A stretch of DNA of 64,000 bases from Corythucha ciliata (lineage: Eukaryota; Arthropoda; Insecta; Hemiptera; Tingidae). The stretch lies in assembly GCA_038030265.1 (NCBI GenBank), contig CM075938.1, positions 13,369,009 to 13,433,008 of the forward strand, written 5' to 3'. The notes below the pieces were generated by a model. The model ran no database searches. It saw nothing but the letters and a program-made list of their open reading frames with translations, and was not told the DNA's origin. A program made the translations under genes and the position numbers. Shown in pieces: positions 43,864-55,587 of this stretch (the first letter of the stretch is position 1; every line of letters starts with the position of its first letter).

Positions 43864-44475
43864 AGGTGCCTACACACCAAAAGTCAGTAGCATAACATTG
43901 TTATTAGCAAAACATGTGGATAGCAAAAATGTTATTAACAAGATATTTTTCTACCGGTCGCACTTCACGAAAATGTTAATAACAGGCCAATGTTGATAGC
44001 AAAACATGCGAATAACCGAAATGTTATTAACAAGTTATTTCAGAGCATGAAATGATATAGCAAATCGCTATTAACAAGTTTTTATATTAACATATTAATA
44101 ACAAAATATTTTTCCTATAAACATGTTAATAGCAGGTTTACGGCATTTTGATAGAAATAGCGTCAGAACCCAATAGTAAGATTAGTAAGCCATGGACAAT
44201 CGAACGCGTGCCACTGTTGCTGCAGCTTGTGTGGTAGTTTTGGGGGCAGCAAGAAAAAAGAAGAGACTTTGGATGCGCCCATATTTGCATAGAAAAATAC
44301 AAAGTATTGCCGTGTTGGAAGATATATATAGGGATGAAGAGAAAATGAGACTGGGCAAACTTCATTTAGATAGCTTCAAAGGATTTGCTAGAATGTCGAG
44401 CATCGATTTTGAATTCTTAATTAACGTTTTGGGGCCGCACATATCTCGACAAGACACGAACTACCGCAAAGCGAT
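43864..44475 (+). mobile_element. Left part of a PIF/Harbinger element, cut by the duplication
   Basis: Same sequence as the first 612 bp of the complete element at 49008-50360, including the terminal AGGTGCCTACACACC preceded by TAA. It ends at the duplication junction, so it is a by-product of the duplication, not a separate insertion. Confidence 0.9.
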
Positions 44476-44515
44476 TACTTTTCAATGGGATTTTTTTTCT
44501 CGAAGCAAACGGTAA
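44192..44515 (+). pseudogene. Harbinger transposase N-terminus fused to unrelated sequence
   Basis: The first 94 or so codons equal those at 49336 (see there). After DTNYRKAI the duplication junction replaces the rest with TFQWDFFSRSKR and a stop. The nuclease domain is absent. Confidence 0.85.
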
Positions 44516-45282
44516 TAATAAAGGAGAACAAAAAGACATTTTTCAACGAAGCGCTTTTGTCCATTGTAGTTGGTTTTTTTTTCTGATTTACAGCTGACAA
44601 TAACTTTTCACTTCCACGTTCCTGTTGGAAAACAAGGATAATGGTAATAACGAGAGAAACAAAATTCGTACTCAAGGGCGAGCAGTGGCGTAGGTAGGAA
44701 TTTGTCCCTGGAGGGGATTAGAAGGGGTAATTTCACATTTTGACCATCATTCCACCTAGCCTGCCCACTCTTGAATCTACCGGACATCTTGCCGGCCCCA
44801 TCATAGCCTTGCTCGAGAAAAAAATTATTATTAATCCCTAATTCATACAGAAAATCCAGAATTTTCTATTCAATAAATCCTTATTTCTTGTTATGGAATA
44901 AGTTGAGTGGAGGAAAGTCCGCTAGTCTCTTTGAAGTATTCCCCGATGCAGACGGACAAAGTCAGTGAAACGAGTTCAAATAAAGCAAAACGCTCACTTT
45001 TAGTCAAATAAAGGGACAGTGACCACTCGAGGATGTTGATGAGGAAACCGCGTACATTGAACATTTTCCACGGGACTCATGAGCCTACTTTCGGGTCAAA
45101 TCGAAATACTCAGAGAAAATGACCCTAAAAATGTCTCAGTTAAGGGCGATTTTTGGGGGGAATGGTCAAAGTTTAGTAATAGATGAATCCTCGTATCGTG
45201 GAGTTCTCTGTGGCTGACCTACATCTATCAGGGCCCGGGGCGGAAATCTCCAAGAGTCCCGTAAGTCTCTGTATAAACAATA

Positions 45283-46103
45283 AAGTATACAATTTTTACT
45301 TTGCTTTTTCCTTATTTTAGCCACGAATTACCACTATTTCACCTTTTATATCCGTTAATTAGCGCTTATGACCAGTTTAAGTCGTAATTTTTTTAACTTT
45401 AGCCATGAATGAGTGCTTTTGTCAACTTTACCCGAAAATTAGCGCTTTTCTCAATTTTAGCCGCTTGTATCATTCCTCTCAATTTTAGCCGCGGATTAAC
45501 GGTTTGCTCCCCCCCAACCAATAGCCATGAATTTGCGCATTTTCTCAACTTTAGCGGCAAAGTATCGTTTCTATCTTGTGAGCGAATAATGTTACTTAAT
45601 TTTCCACGAGATTTCGATCTTTCCTCTATTTTAGCAGCAAAATAGCGATTCTTTCATTTTTTCAGCAGAGTATTAGCACTTTTCTCTGTTTTAGCTGAAA
45701 ATCAGCGTTTTTCTCGAATGTTTTCCTCAATTTTGGCCGCGGAATAAACTTAATATAGGGCATTTCACAAATTACGATTTTTGCTATCCAAGAGCGGTTT
45801 TTCTCAGTTTGACCCGCCAATTAGCGGTTTTTTCATCCATTGGCGCTTTTTCCCAGTTTCTGCCTCAAAAGTTGTCTTTAGAAGCCGCGTATGGCGTATT
45901 ATTCAGTTTTTAGCCGTGAATTAGTGCTTTTTCTTAATTTTAGCCGCGTATTAGCGTTTCAAACCTGTGAATTAGCAAGTTTTCTCAATTTCACTCGCGA
46001 AATAGCGTTTTGCGCTATTATAGCTGTAAATTGGCGATTTTCTCCATTTTTAGCCGCGAATTAGCACTTTTTTCGAAAATCAGCCACAGTCTTGGCTTAT
46101 ATC
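45283..46103. repeat. 30-bp array, family 1, forward, copy B
   Basis: Duplicate of 40140-40960. Confidence 0.85.
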
Positions 46104-46256
46104 ACTTGCAAGGTTATATTCTCCAGGTCGGATAGGCAGAAATTCGTAAAAATATTTTTCCGATTTGTCCGACCACTTTACAAACCTACATCCATGGACA
46201 ACCTAAAAATCGTCATTTTTCCGTATTTAATTTTCGAAAGGTTGATTCCCAGATAG

Positions 46257-46420
46257 TAGGGGTATTCATGCTCTGAAGTTTGACATATGTTATCGACGTT
46301 AAACCCTGTTATTATTTCGTATTTTTTGTGTTCAGTTTCTCCGTTTCTATGGCCTTACCCATCTGTTCGGAATTTAGCAAATAACAAATAAAGGGTTAAC
46401 ATTTTTCATGAATACCCCTA
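46257..46420. mobile_element. 164-bp MITE, copy B
   Basis: Duplicate of 41114-41277, carried along by the tandem duplication. Confidence 0.6.
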
Positions 46421-46507
46421 ATGTTGATAAAAAAAAAGCTCATCTTGCCGTTAAAATTAAATAAAACACACCAATTCGTATGGCAACCAGCCTCCCAGGC
46501 CAGGTGT

Positions 46508-47313
46508 CTGAAGGCAACTTCGCTGCTGAAATAGAGAAAATGCGCTAACCCCAAGTTTCTTAAAAGGCGTAATTGAGAAAAAGCGCAAATACGAGGCTAT
46601 AAAATTGAGAAAAAGCAGCGATGAATCGCACAGTAGGCTTAAATTGAGGAAAAGCGCTGATTCGCGGCTAAAATTTAGAAAAAATATGATAATTCGCTGA
46701 TATATTTGAGAAAAGCCGTTATTCCCCTATAGGCTGAATGTGAGTAAAAGTGGTGAAACTACGAAATAATCGCGGCTGAAACTAGGAAATAAAAAAAAAA
46801 ACTATAATTCCCGGCTAAAACGCAGTTGAAATTGAGGAAAAACGCTAATTATCGGTTAAAGTGGAGGAGATCAGGGAGTTTCCAGATAAAATTGAGTAAA
46901 AACTGTAATTCTTGCCAAGAATTGAGAAATAAATCGCTGTTCCAACTAAGAAAACTTACTATACTTCCTCGCAAAAATGAGACATTTTAGCGCTCATATG
47001 CAGCTAAAATATGGATAAAGCATTATTCCCGGCTAAAGTTGACAAAAGGCTGGTCATTCTCATCTTAAAATAGTGGAAAACGTCTCCATGCGAAAGCTCG
47101 ATCTCGGATCAACATTAAAAATAGGCTAATTCGCGGATAAATTTATAAAAGCTCAAATTCGGGCCAAAAATTTGGAAAAAGTCCTGATTTGCGACAAAAA
47201 TTGGTGAAAGCCCGGATTTTACGTAGCTGTAAACTGCGATAAACTGCTAAAATTAAGTAATCGCCGATTCGAGTTCGTACAGGCAGACTTGTGGCGAAAA
47301 TTTAGATATTTTT
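46508..47313. repeat. 30-bp array, family 1, reverse, copy B
   Basis: Duplicate of 41365-42170. Confidence 0.85.
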
Positions 47314-47732
47314 CTCCTCCTCGATCACGGACTACCCACCCGACCCTGTAGTGTAGGGCCCCACGGTTGTTTGGTTGTGGGCCATAAACATGGTTGTAAG
47401 AATTCAGGCGGGCCACCCATGATCATCCCCCCCCTCCCCCACCACAGCCATCGAGCAAAACACTTTTGATCTTAGCAAAAGGCCGTGACGCTCTGAGTAA
47501 AAAACACTTGGGGCCTGTTCAATAACTTCAACAACTTAAGGTGATCACAGTATAATAACATTTTCCATTTGCACAAAAAATGTGCCCTGAGGCAGCTCAT
47601 TGAAGTTCAAACCTTGAACATTTAGCGCGCACGGGCGAATCTTTCACCAAAGCCTCCGGGAATTTCCCTTCGAAATCCACGAATTTTCCTTCGAAATCCG
47701 CCATTTAACGTTTTTTTCCACACTTCATCACT

Positions 47733-48568
47733 TCTTCTAAATGTTATCGGTGAATTAGTGATTTATCTCCTGTTTAGCCGCGAATTAGCGATTTTTGTCA
47801 TTTTAGCAATTTTTCGCCAGTTTAGCCGTGAATTAGCGATTTATCTAAATTTTGCAGTGAATTCTTGTTTTTTTTTTTTCTGATTTGTCAATTTTCTTTA
47901 ATTTAGCAAATTTTTTCAAGTTAACCCCTCCCCCCCTATAACCATTTTTATTGATTTTAGCCGCAAATTAGCGTTTTTTCTCATTTTAGCCGCTAATTAT
48001 GAATTTTTTCACGATTTTTTTTTAATAGGCTTTTGCTTGCTAGAGCCATTAGCCGACGTTTAAATTTAAAATATTTGAACTATTGAACTATTCATCAACG
48101 AATTTGGAGTTCCCCCAATTCTCGCCGCTTTTCTGAAATTCGGCCGCGGATTAGCGATTTTTTTCACTTTCTGGCACGAAGTTACCTTTAGAAGCCTTGA
48201 ATTCACGTTTTGCCCATTGACATCTTCTCCAAACGCGAATTAGCGTTTTCTTTACTTCAGCGCTTCTTTCTAATTTTATCGATGAAGTAGCAATCTTTTA
48301 TCAATTTTAGCCGCAAATTAGCGATTTTTCACAATTCATCCGTGAATTAGCGGTTTTTCCAAATTTTCGTGTTTCTAAAATTCACGTTTTTCCTTATTTC
48401 AGTCACTAACTAGCGATATTTCTCAATTTCATCCATGAATTTGCAACTTTTCTTAATTTTAGCTGCGAATTAGCGCGAGATTTTTTTTTAGCTCTTTTTC
48501 GCAGTTTGATCACGAACTTGCCTTCAAAAGCTGTAAATTGTCCATACTTCTATAGCCTCTATGTAAGC

Positions 48569-48602
<34 letters not shown>

Positions 48603-49004
48603 TACATTTCATTCCCCACTTTAGCAGTAAATACGTGATTCTAGCCACTGAAGAGCGATTTTACCCAATTCTATCCGCGAATTAGTACTTTTTCTTAATT
48701 TTCCCCGTGAATTAGCGTTTTTTTTCACGTTTAGCCATCACGTTTAGCCATTCACGTTTTTTCAGATTGAGCCACAAACTTGCGTTCTGAGACGTTTTAA
48801 GCGCGAATCAGCGCTTTTTCTCCAAAAGCCATCGGTGAATTCTCGATTTTTCAGTATTTTATCCGCCAATTAGCGTGTTTCGTGATTTCAAACGAAAATT
48901 ACTGTTTTTCACACTTTACTCGCGATTTTAGAGTTTTTTTCAATTTCGAATGTGAACTATAGTTTTATCTTGTGAATTAGCTGAGTATTTTTCTTAAGTT
49001 TATC
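47733..49004. repeat. 30-bp array, family 1, forward again, copy B
   Basis: Duplicate of 42590-43862, with 32 rather than 31 T in the T run. The Harbinger element splits it; a few more units (GTGATTCAG, CGTGAATCAGCC) continue at 50364-50520. Confidence 0.85.
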
Positions 49005-49029
49005 TAAAGGTGCCTACACACCAAAAGTC

Positions 49030-49290
49030 AGTAGCATAACATTGTTATTAGCAAAACATGTGGATAGCAAAAATGTTATTAACAAGATATTTTTCTACCG
49101 GTCGCACTTCACGAAAATGTTAATAACAGGCCAATGTTGATAGCAAAACATGCGAATAACCGAAATGTTATTAACAAGTTATTTCAGAGCATGAAATGAT
49201 ATAGCAAATCGCTATTAACAAGTTTTTATATTAACATATTAATAACAAAATATTTTTCCTATAAACATGTTAATAGCAGGTTTACGGCAT
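49030..49290. promoter_or_regulatory. Left subterminal repeat cluster (candidate transposase sites)
   Basis: Repeated near-palindromes GTTATTAAC, GTTAATAAC and TTATTAGC in both orientations within 260 bp of the left end; a matching cluster lies at 50085-50345. In other DNA transposons such clusters bind transposase; here that is inference. Confidence 0.5.
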
Positions 49291-49335
49291 TTTGATAGAA
49301 ATAGCGTCAGAACCCAATAGTAAGATTAGTAAGCC

Positions 49336-49695
49336 ATGGACAATCGAACGCGTGCCACTGTTGCTGCAGCTTGTGTGGTAGTTTTGGGGGCAGCAAGAAA
49401 AAAGAAGAGACTTTGGATGCGCCCATATTTGCATAGAAAAATACAAAGTATTGCCGTGTTGGAAGATATATATAGGGATGAAGAGAAAATGAGACTGGGC
49501 AAACTTCATTTAGATAGCTTCAAAGGATTTGCTAGAATGTCGAGCATCGATTTTGAATTCTTAATTAACGTTTTGGGGCCGCACATATCTCGACAAGACA
49601 CGAACTACCGCAAAGCGATACCGGTGCAGGATAGGCTGGCGATAACTTTGCGCTACCTTGCAACTGGGGACAGCATCCTCTGCCCCTTGACCTGA
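49336..49695 (+). pseudogene. Harbinger transposase N-terminal fragment
   Basis: About 112 codons match the N-terminal region of HARBI1-like transposases: RLWMRPYLHRK, RMSSIDFEFLINVLGPHI, then QDTNYRKAIPVQDRLAITLRYLATGDS, the stretch just before the DDE nuclease domain. The next residues ILCPLT and the stop come from the antisense of the MADF gene, so the deletion removed the whole DDE nuclease. ATG 49336 gives a plausible full N-terminus. Full-length relatives are around 350-450 residues. Confidence 0.9.
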
Positions 49696-49917
49696 CTTCC
49701 CTTTTATCTTTTTGAATTCCCGCTGAAATTGCCCGATTAGAGTCTTCACTTTTTTTTCAACTTCCACCCAATCGCAATTGAATTCACTCCCTAGCTTTTC
49801 CCAAGCATCTCTCTTTTTTTGCTTGTCCTTGTACTCAGGAAGTTGTACGTTCCACAAACAGCCTAATTTGCGGTATTCTTCTACGAGGTGCATTGTTTGA
49901 GATTTTGACCACTCCAT
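49671..49917 (-). pseudogene. MADF-domain DNA-binding protein, N-terminal fragment
   Basis: The minus frame starts MEWSKSQTMHLVEEYRKLGC and continues LWNV, YKDKQKKRDAWEKLGSEF, VEKKVKTLIGQFQREFKK and GKSGQGAED. This is a MADF (Myb/SANT-like) domain, the accessory protein that many Harbinger elements encode beside the transposase, where it helps the transposase reach DNA. After GAED the frame runs into antisense transposase sequence down to 49561 and is not meaningful. Its orientation shows that the parent element had convergent genes. Confidence 0.9.
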
Positions 49918-50084
49918 ACCGAGAAACTCAGTCGCATGAGACCACTTAAAAAAATAAAATAATTGAAGAGAGGGATGTACAGACTGGTCGAAATGAGAAA
50001 AGAAGGAGGTGTTTCTTTGAAAAATAGCCCAGTCAACATTTTTGCTATCGCTCCCAGACCGGTAGCAGACATTTTTTTATTGGC

Positions 50085-50345
50085 ATGTCAGTAGCAATGT
50101 TATTAACAATGTTATAAAAAAAGTCAACAAGTTATTAGAAATGTTACTGGCATTTTGTCCTCCAACATGCTAATAACAATTTCGTTAAAAACGTTTTTTT
50201 CGTTTTCGTAACATGTTATTAACAAGTTATGCCAATTTGTTTATAACTTTGTTATAAATAAATGTTATTAACTTGTTAGTCTCGGTATGGACGAGGATGC
50301 TTCAAAAACAATGTTATTAGCAATGTTTCTAGCAATGTTATTTCC
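50085..50345. promoter_or_regulatory. Right subterminal repeat cluster (candidate transposase sites)
   Basis: The same words as in the left cluster (AATGTTATTAACA, GTTATTAACAAGTTAT, ATGTTATTAGCAATG), ending at the right terminus. Confidence 0.5.
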
Positions 50346-50363
50346 GGTGTAAAGGTGCCTTAA

Positions 50364-51022
50364 GCTTCAGCACTTTTTCTCTCTTCTGACCGTGATTCAG
50401 TTATTTTCTCAATAATTTAACCGTGAATCAGCCATTTATCTCAATGTCAGCACCAAATGAGTGTTATTTTCAATTTTGTTCTGGATTAAGTTGTCACCTA
50501 CAGCGGGGAATTAGCCACTCACCAGGAGGAGCGAATTGTATAGCGTTTTCCATTTGCACAAAAATCCGGAGAGCGCCGAAATTCAACATTAAAATTCCCG
50601 TAGGGAACATGGAAGTAAAATGATAATTTACCACTGTAGACCATAGGCGAGCCATTGGGAGAGGCTCAGCGGGGGTCACTTCTTGGCCCGTGGGCCCTGG
50701 GTTGGCCACGCCTGATTGTAGTGTTTTCAAAATATGAAATACACCATCCGTTTGAATAAAATTCCTTTAGAGCTTGAACAACCCAAGACCTGGGCGTTGA
50801 TTTGTGGCAGGGAAGTGGGATCCTGTTAAACCTCTCGCAAAATCTGAGTTTTTGGGCCCTTAACGCATAATTTTTCCCAGACAGCAACTTTTTTTTTGTG
50901 AGAAAGGTTGAGTTTCATGGGGAAATATGTCTATTTTTGACAAATTATTCTTAATATTCAGGTATTCAGAAAATTACCGTTCCAAAACAGACCCAACCTT
51001 CCACCTCATTGCATCCTGCCCC

Positions 51023-51072
<50 letters not shown>

Positions 51073-51221
51073 GCTCCGGCAGCTGGCGGTCGGAAAGAGT
51101 GCATTTCATTTTGTATACGGATACCCTAAGCCGTCCCAGAAGTAGTAATGTTGAGACCATGATTTTTTTCGTTTGTTTGACCCTCCCTCGTACTGTTTGC
51201 TGCCGGGTTTGTTTAAGCTGA
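50364..51221. other. Array remnant, hAT-type terminus and poly(A)
   Basis: 50364-50520 continues the family-1 array. On the minus strand CAGGCGTGGCCAAC starts at 50714, a hAT-type end without a partner. A run of 44 A lies at 51025-51068. No gene. Confidence 0.55.
51025..51068. repeat. Poly(A) tract, 44 nt
   Basis: Uninterrupted A run; no element recognised upstream. Confidence 0.9.
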
Positions 51222-52640
51222 ACTTAATGGGAATCAAAGGCTATTTCAAAATGGAATCATCATACCGAATATAATGCTCTGGAATCAACTGGTGATTTGT
51301 TGTGATTTTTTTACCATTTCAACAACTATTTTCCCCCCTCCACCTTGACCGATTTGGCCCAAATGCAATACCGACCGGGGCCTTATGACTACTGATTTTT
51401 GTGCCAAAGCGCGTTCCGCTAAATTAATTTCTACGAGAGTTATCGTGCTAACAAGGCCTCACACTTACTTCCACCCCGGGGACATCGCCCCCTCCCCCTC
51501 GACTTTTTCAAAAAATTAAAATGGGAATCAAAGCCTACTTTAACATGGAGTATACGTACTGAATATGATGCTTCTAGAATCAACTGGTGACTTGTAGTGA
51601 TTTTTTGATCATTTCAAGCCGTATTTTCCCCCCCACCTCCTTCACCGATTTGGCCCAAATGCAATACCGACCGGTGTCTTATGACTACTGATTTTTTTAG
51701 ATAAAGGGTGTTCCGCTAAATTAATTTCTACGAGACTTATCGTGCTAACAAAACCACACTCTTACTTCCTCCACCGCGGGGGCACCTCCCCCTCCCCGTC
51801 GACTTTTTCAAAAAATTAAAATGGGAATCAAAGGCTAGTCCAACATGGAGTATACGTACCGAATATGATGCTTCTAGAATCAACTGGTGATTTTTAGTGA
51901 TTTTTTTACCATTTCAACCCCTATTTTCCCCCCTCCACCTTGACCGATTTGGCCCAAATGCAATACCGACCGGGATCTTATGACTACTGATTTTTTAGAT
52001 AAAGCGCGTTCTGCTACATTAATTTCTACGAGAGTTATCGTGCTAACAAGATCACACACTTACTTCCACCCCGGGGGCACCACCCCCTCCCCCTTGACTT
52101 TTTCAAAAAATGAAAATGGGAATCAAAGGCTAGTCTAACATGGAGTATACGTACCGAATATGATGCTTCTAGAATCAACTGGTGATTTTTAGTGATTTTT
52201 TTACCATTTCAACCCCTATTTTCCCCCCTCCACCTTGACCGATTTGGCCCAAATGCAATACCGACCGGGATCTTATGACTACTGATTTTTTAGATAATGC
52301 GCGTTCTGCAAAATTAATTTTTACGAGAGTTATCGTGCTAACAAGACCACACACTTACTTCCACCCAGGGGGCACCACCCCCTCCCCCTTGACTTTTTCA
52401 AAAAATGAAAATGGGAATCAAAGGCTAGTCAAACATGGAGTATACGTACCGAATATGATGCTTCTAGAATCAACTGGTGATTTTTAGTGATTTTTTGACG
52501 ACTTCAAGCCCGATTTTCCCCCCCTCCACCTTGACCGATTTGGCCCAAATGCAATACCGACCGGTGTCTTATGACTACTGATTTTTGTGCCAAAGCGCGT
52601 TCCGCTAAACTAATTTCTTCGAGAGTTATCGTGCTAACAA
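51222..52640. repeat. ~295-bp tandem repeat, almost five units
   Basis: TGGGAATCAAAG recurs at 51228, 51522, 51822, 52117 and 52412, giving periods of 294, 300, 295 and 295. Each unit has CCTTGACCGATTTGGCCC, CAATACCGACCGG and GAGAGTTATCGTGCTAACAA, plus a C-rich block (CACCCCGGGG, CCCCTCCCCCT). The central units are nearly identical; the outer ones are more diverged. Non-coding. Confidence 0.95.
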
Positions 52641-55585
52641 GAAAACGGCCATAATATTATAAATATATAAATATATATATATAAAGATGAAAAGTGGTTA
52701 GTGAGCCAGCCGCTAACGAGCCTCTCTGACGTTTACGGGGAGTTTATGGAGCCACTTCATTTTCTTATCACTTTTCCATTCTTGGTTCAATAATTTTGGA
52801 AAAAATCATCAACGTTTCCCCTAGAACTTCGTGTTTTATCTAATTTTTTTGATTTTCAAAAATAAATTATTTTCGATGGTCATAACCCCAAAAATGTGGC
52901 TATTTGTTTAAAGTAAATTTGTACAAACGATTTTCGGCCGATAACTGAGTGCTTGAATACTTTTCTTGTACGTGTTCACGAAGTACTAAGTCATTTTAAA
53001 AAAAGTCACTTCGATGATTTTTCCATTTACTGTCATGGGATTAAGGGGGAAAAAAGTGAACTTCATTTTCATACTATTCATCTTTTTTCAGATAAATGTG
53101 GTTTAAGGAACCACTGGTATGAAGTTCCTGTTTGTACATCGCCGTACAAATGCAATTACAACAATTATCAATCATTTTATAGCTTTAAAATTGTCCTCAC
53201 TCCGTACCTATAACTCCAATGGACTATTTAAAATTGTGAAGTGTTTAGACATTTCAAGAAATTCCCTTTTTAAAAATTAATTTCCCTTGATATTCAAACA
53301 CGGTAGATGAAACCCGCTTAGTGAACCCTGACTATCGGCTTATCACTTATCAGAGTTCTCTTCTTGTCTCAGTACCGCTGAAGCTAATTCGGGTTCATTA
53401 TCCTTTTAATACTTATTCTTCATTTGTAGTAACAAATTTAACGAATAATTACACAAGCTACGTTAATATTAGACGTGGTTCTCAGTGATGGTTCAATTTT
53501 CAACCGTGAATTACTCGCTACTCCTCTCCTCCAAAGACGATGGCCAGAATTCGATCTCATGTGAGTTTTGTTTACTGTGTACAGTAGCTTTATTTGCATT
53601 ATTGCCTCCCCTGTACAGTACATGGAATAAAACAGAATAGCGTCAAAATTATTTTTGATGTACACTCTGAGGATTTGATGAGTCCATAACAACGAGCCGT
53701 TGATTAACTCATCCCTACTCCCTACAAACCTCTAAAGGGAGAATAATATGATGAGCCCGAAGGCTTTTGGGCGTTTTGGCCCTTGAAACAATGTTTACCT
53801 CAAAAATATGTCCCCGTATCGTTTCAGGCTCTTCGAATCCTCAAAGTAAAGTCAAAACTAATTTTCAAAGCCACGTTTGAAGTTGTCCCGAATTTCACCC
53901 GCTGTTGTGGCTTTTTAAAGCTTTATTTCCCGTTCTAGTAGCCCGATTCACAAACCGTGTGCTGTGCGTCTGTGGAGTCTATGCAACCTATCAAAATGCT
54001 TTCGGTTCATACACTCCAAAGAACGCATAAATTAAGCTTGTGAACGGGCTTTATACGAAGGCCTAGTTCCTTCTTATGCATGTATTTCCTTTTCACGTGA
54101 CCCTAGATAAAACAGGCCCGGAAATCGGACGAAGCAAGTGCTAATCTTGGTGGTGACGTGATCTTCTCTTGAGTGAAACACGAGTATAACGGATGTTAAG
54201 GCCTGCTACAACAGAATCATCCAGTTCGACTAGTTTCATTGCCCAGTACGTATGAAAAGCAAAGCGCAAATAAATGATAACTGACAGTGAGATCATTTTT
54301 CAGAGCTTCATGGATAACGTGTCAGCGGCCCCTCCTTGGTACCATGATCGTTGCCTTCACATTTAGTTGAATGAAATATCTGGCCAGCTCGCCGCCCGCC
54401 GGAGAATGCCCATCCTTGTTATTGGTTGCCAATTACGCCCTTTGGTTTAGTCTGCGGGTTGCATCTTTTGTGGCCACAGACTGGTCTGATTTGTTCATAA
54501 ATGGGATGAATACTCTGTAGAATTGTCAAATTGTGCAGACGAATAATGTTTAATCATGGCATGATCGAAACCAAACGAAGTACGTAATCTTATGGCCTCT
54601 GTTCCTATGAATTGTAATTTATTGTGCAAAAGGTAGATCCCTGGTCTCAGCCCCGCGGGACCACGGACAACTAACTGGAGGCTCAAAATTGTTGTATTAT
54701 AGGTGGGCCAGTCCCACGAAATTTGTTTGTACAGAATAAAAAAACGTGTAACTGGTTCAGCAGCGCAAAATTTGGTTTTAAATGAAGCGAAACACGCAAA
54801 ATGATTTTTTGCATCCCCAGCGAAATCACTATTGAGCCACCCTGCAAAATTTTGTTTTTCAAAAGAGCTAGATCGTGAAGCAGCTATTTGAATTGGCCAA
54901 CAGAGTGAAATTGTGCATTTGTTGCAGCGAAAGCCACGAAATTGTTTTTTAACAGCGAACATCAACCGAAAAACAATTTTGCGCCATTTGTAATTATCCT
55001 CAGAAGTATTCATTTTTTGAATACTTATCCATCAACATATTCAGTATTTTCCTTCGGAATCCTAAGCAAAAAAACGTAAAAAATCACTGGTATTTAGGTC
55101 CGAATGAGGTAAGTTTCAGCTTATTCGTCAAGCTATGCTAAGTTTGCGATTCCGCTGAAATTAAGACCCAAGAACCTGAAACTGTGGATATTGAGCCATG
55201 AGACTTCCAATTTAGCGAATAATCAGTCAAAATGGTGAAAATCAGCAGCTATTTTGCGTGCTTTGGGGCGCTGTATGGCCAGGTTGCCGGGGTTACTGGA
55301 AAAACATCGTCGAAACTCGTAATTTTGCGAAAATAAATCTCAGAAACTGGCAATAGGAGACGTTTACGTTTTTCAAAAACTGTTTTTCTTGAAGGGGCCC
55401 TTTTACAAGGCTATACGGCACAAAAGGTAAGTTCTCTTCTTTGTGATTAAACTGACTCATAAGAAAGAACTCTTGATGGTCCATTTGGTTATTTTCGTGG
55501 TTTTGGCTCACGGAAAGCCCAATCACGGTTGTCAATAGCTGAAAAACCAATTTTGCAGCTGTTTGTTGCTGAAAAACCATTCGCC
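52641..55585. other. Unresolved gene-less region
   Basis: A TA microsatellite near 52655-52685. Short open frames (52953-53213 plus, 54495-55013 minus, 55293-55580 minus) have no recognisable motif. 54750-55340 contains recurring GCGAAA-CACGAAATTG words resembling those at 8260-9200, so the 172-codon frame there is probably a repeat effect. Confidence 0.5.
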
Positions 55586-55587
55586 TC

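Larger units (their letters stand above)
39330..44472. repeat. 5.14-kb tandem duplication, copy A
   Basis: 5143 bp that recur directly at 44473-49616. Every stretch I compared is identical apart from one base in a T run (31 T at 43427-43457, 32 T at 48570-48601). The breakpoint shares GAT: AAGAGATTAC at the left edge, GCGATACCGG at the right edge, GCGATTAC at the junction. It contains 30-bp arrays, a 164-bp MITE and the left part of a Harbinger element. CAGTGGCGTAGG at 39540 is a hAT-like end. Confidence 0.95.
44473..49616. repeat. 5.14-kb tandem duplication, copy B
   Basis: Second copy (5144 bp), same content and order as copy A. It ends inside the complete Harbinger element, which continues beyond it to 50360; the element therefore existed before the duplication. 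Confidence 0.95.
49008..50360 (+). mobile_element. PIF/Harbinger internal-deletion element
   Basis: Ends AGGTGCCTACACACC (left) and AGGCACCTTTACACC (complement of the right end), flanked by TAA on both sides (49005-49007 and 50361-50363), the TWA target of this superfamily. It holds the 5' end of a transposase gene on the plus strand and the 5' end of a MADF-domain gene on the minus strand, meeting at a deletion junction near 49671. Both subterminal regions carry many copies of GTTATTAAC, GTTAATAAC and GTTATTAGC. It could be mobilised only by an intact relative. Confidence 0.93.

Noticed and set aside
39330..49004. CRISPR-like array (30-bp repeats)
   Set aside because: Units are directly adjacent and degenerate, with no constant repeat and unique-spacer pattern; the genome is eukaryotic.
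54495..55013. 172-codon minus-strand frame
   Set aside because: Overlaps loosely repeated GCGAAA-type sequence and matches no known motif; no start context or neighbouring gene to support it.
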